Below are positions 36,147 to 36,246 of a stretch of 36,246 nt of DNA, piece after piece (position 1 is the stretch's first letter; every line of letters begins with the position of its first letter). The stretch lies in NCBI GenBank assembly GCA_017889725.1, contig JAGGAE010000012.1, positions 1 through 36,246 on the forward strand, in the 5' to 3' direction. The position numbers and the translations under genes were made by a program. Below the pieces are notes generated by a model. The model ran no database searches and was not told where the DNA came from. It was given only the letters and a program-made list of their open reading frames with translations. Source of the stretch: Bacillota bacterium (GTDB lineage: Bacteria > Bacillota > Negativicutes > Sporomusales > CTSoil-080).

Positions 36147-36246
36147 TTACTCGTTGATTGCGGTTACAACACCGGCGCCAACGGTACGGCCGCCTTCGCG
36201 GATAGCGAAACGCAGACCTTCTTCAATTGCGATCGGCGTAATCAGC
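36147..36246 (-). CDS. tuf: Elongation factor Tu, C-terminal end only
   Basis: The last 32 codons of a gene running off the right edge read [20 protein letters not shown] and continue [12 protein letters not shown] before a TAA at 36147–36149. This is the invariant C-terminal barrel end of EF-Tu (the [15 protein letters not shown] segment), which delivers aminoacyl-tRNA to the ribosome. tuf before rpsJ is the usual str–S10 junction. Confidence 0.95.
   Translation of the reverse strand, partial: LITPIAIEEGLRFAIREGGRTVGAGVVTAINE

Overview
The window is chromosomal DNA of a Firmicutes bacterium, with nearly every gene on the minus strand. The evidence is the run tuf–S10–spc–alpha–ECF–truA–rplM–rpsI, a KOW-domain protein between map and infA, a four-cysteine S14 and a spore-cortex amidase (CwlD). 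An anaerobic spore former, possibly Negativicutes of the Sporomusa type, is a plausible guess but is not proven by the sequence.

Layout in the direction of transcription (high to low coordinates). 36246–20587: the 3' end of tuf, then S10-spc-alpha genes rpsJ to rplQ, all intact and tightly packed (translation, SecY export channel, adenylate kinase, methionine aminopeptidase, IF-1, RNA polymerase alpha). 20428–17221: the energising module of an ECF vitamin transporter (ecfA1, ecfA2, ecfT) and truA. 17175–16247: rplM–rpsI with its own sigma-A-type promoter and a structured leader. 16246–15815: non-coding, with stacked terminator-like hairpins. 15452–15814 (+): a membrane-protein remnant. 14644–15393 (+): a monofunctional peptidoglycan glycosyltransferase. 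14506–11515: cwlD followed closely by the AmmeMemoRadiSam trio (amrB, amrA, amrS). 11320–3533: a complete arginine operon in the order argC-J-B-D-F-G-H, behind a promoter overlapped by two ARG boxes. 3464–2505: ilvE. 2342–725: cdaA–cdaR (cyclic di-AMP synthesis). 710–1: a COG2509 flavoprotein running off the edge.

The most striking feature is not a new gene system but damage. At least six genes between 2.0 and 16.4 kb (cdaA, ilvE, argH, argC, amrB, rpsI) each lack one internal block of about 15–55 codons, and all but ilvE change frame at the same point. The missing blocks include the ArgC catalytic cysteine, the ArgH GTTFPID segment and the AmrB SPHGP segment. A seventh locus (15.45 kb) looks truncated at its 5' end. 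Losing essential genes such as rpsI in a living cell is not credible, so collapsed gaps or mis-joins in the assembly are the best explanation. No such defect was seen from 17 to 36 kb.

No tRNA, rRNA, CRISPR array, insertion sequence or prophage gene was found. The best candidates for under-described biology are the cwlD–amrBAS linkage, the structured rplM leader, the REP-like palindromes and the short tuf–rpsJ reading frame.
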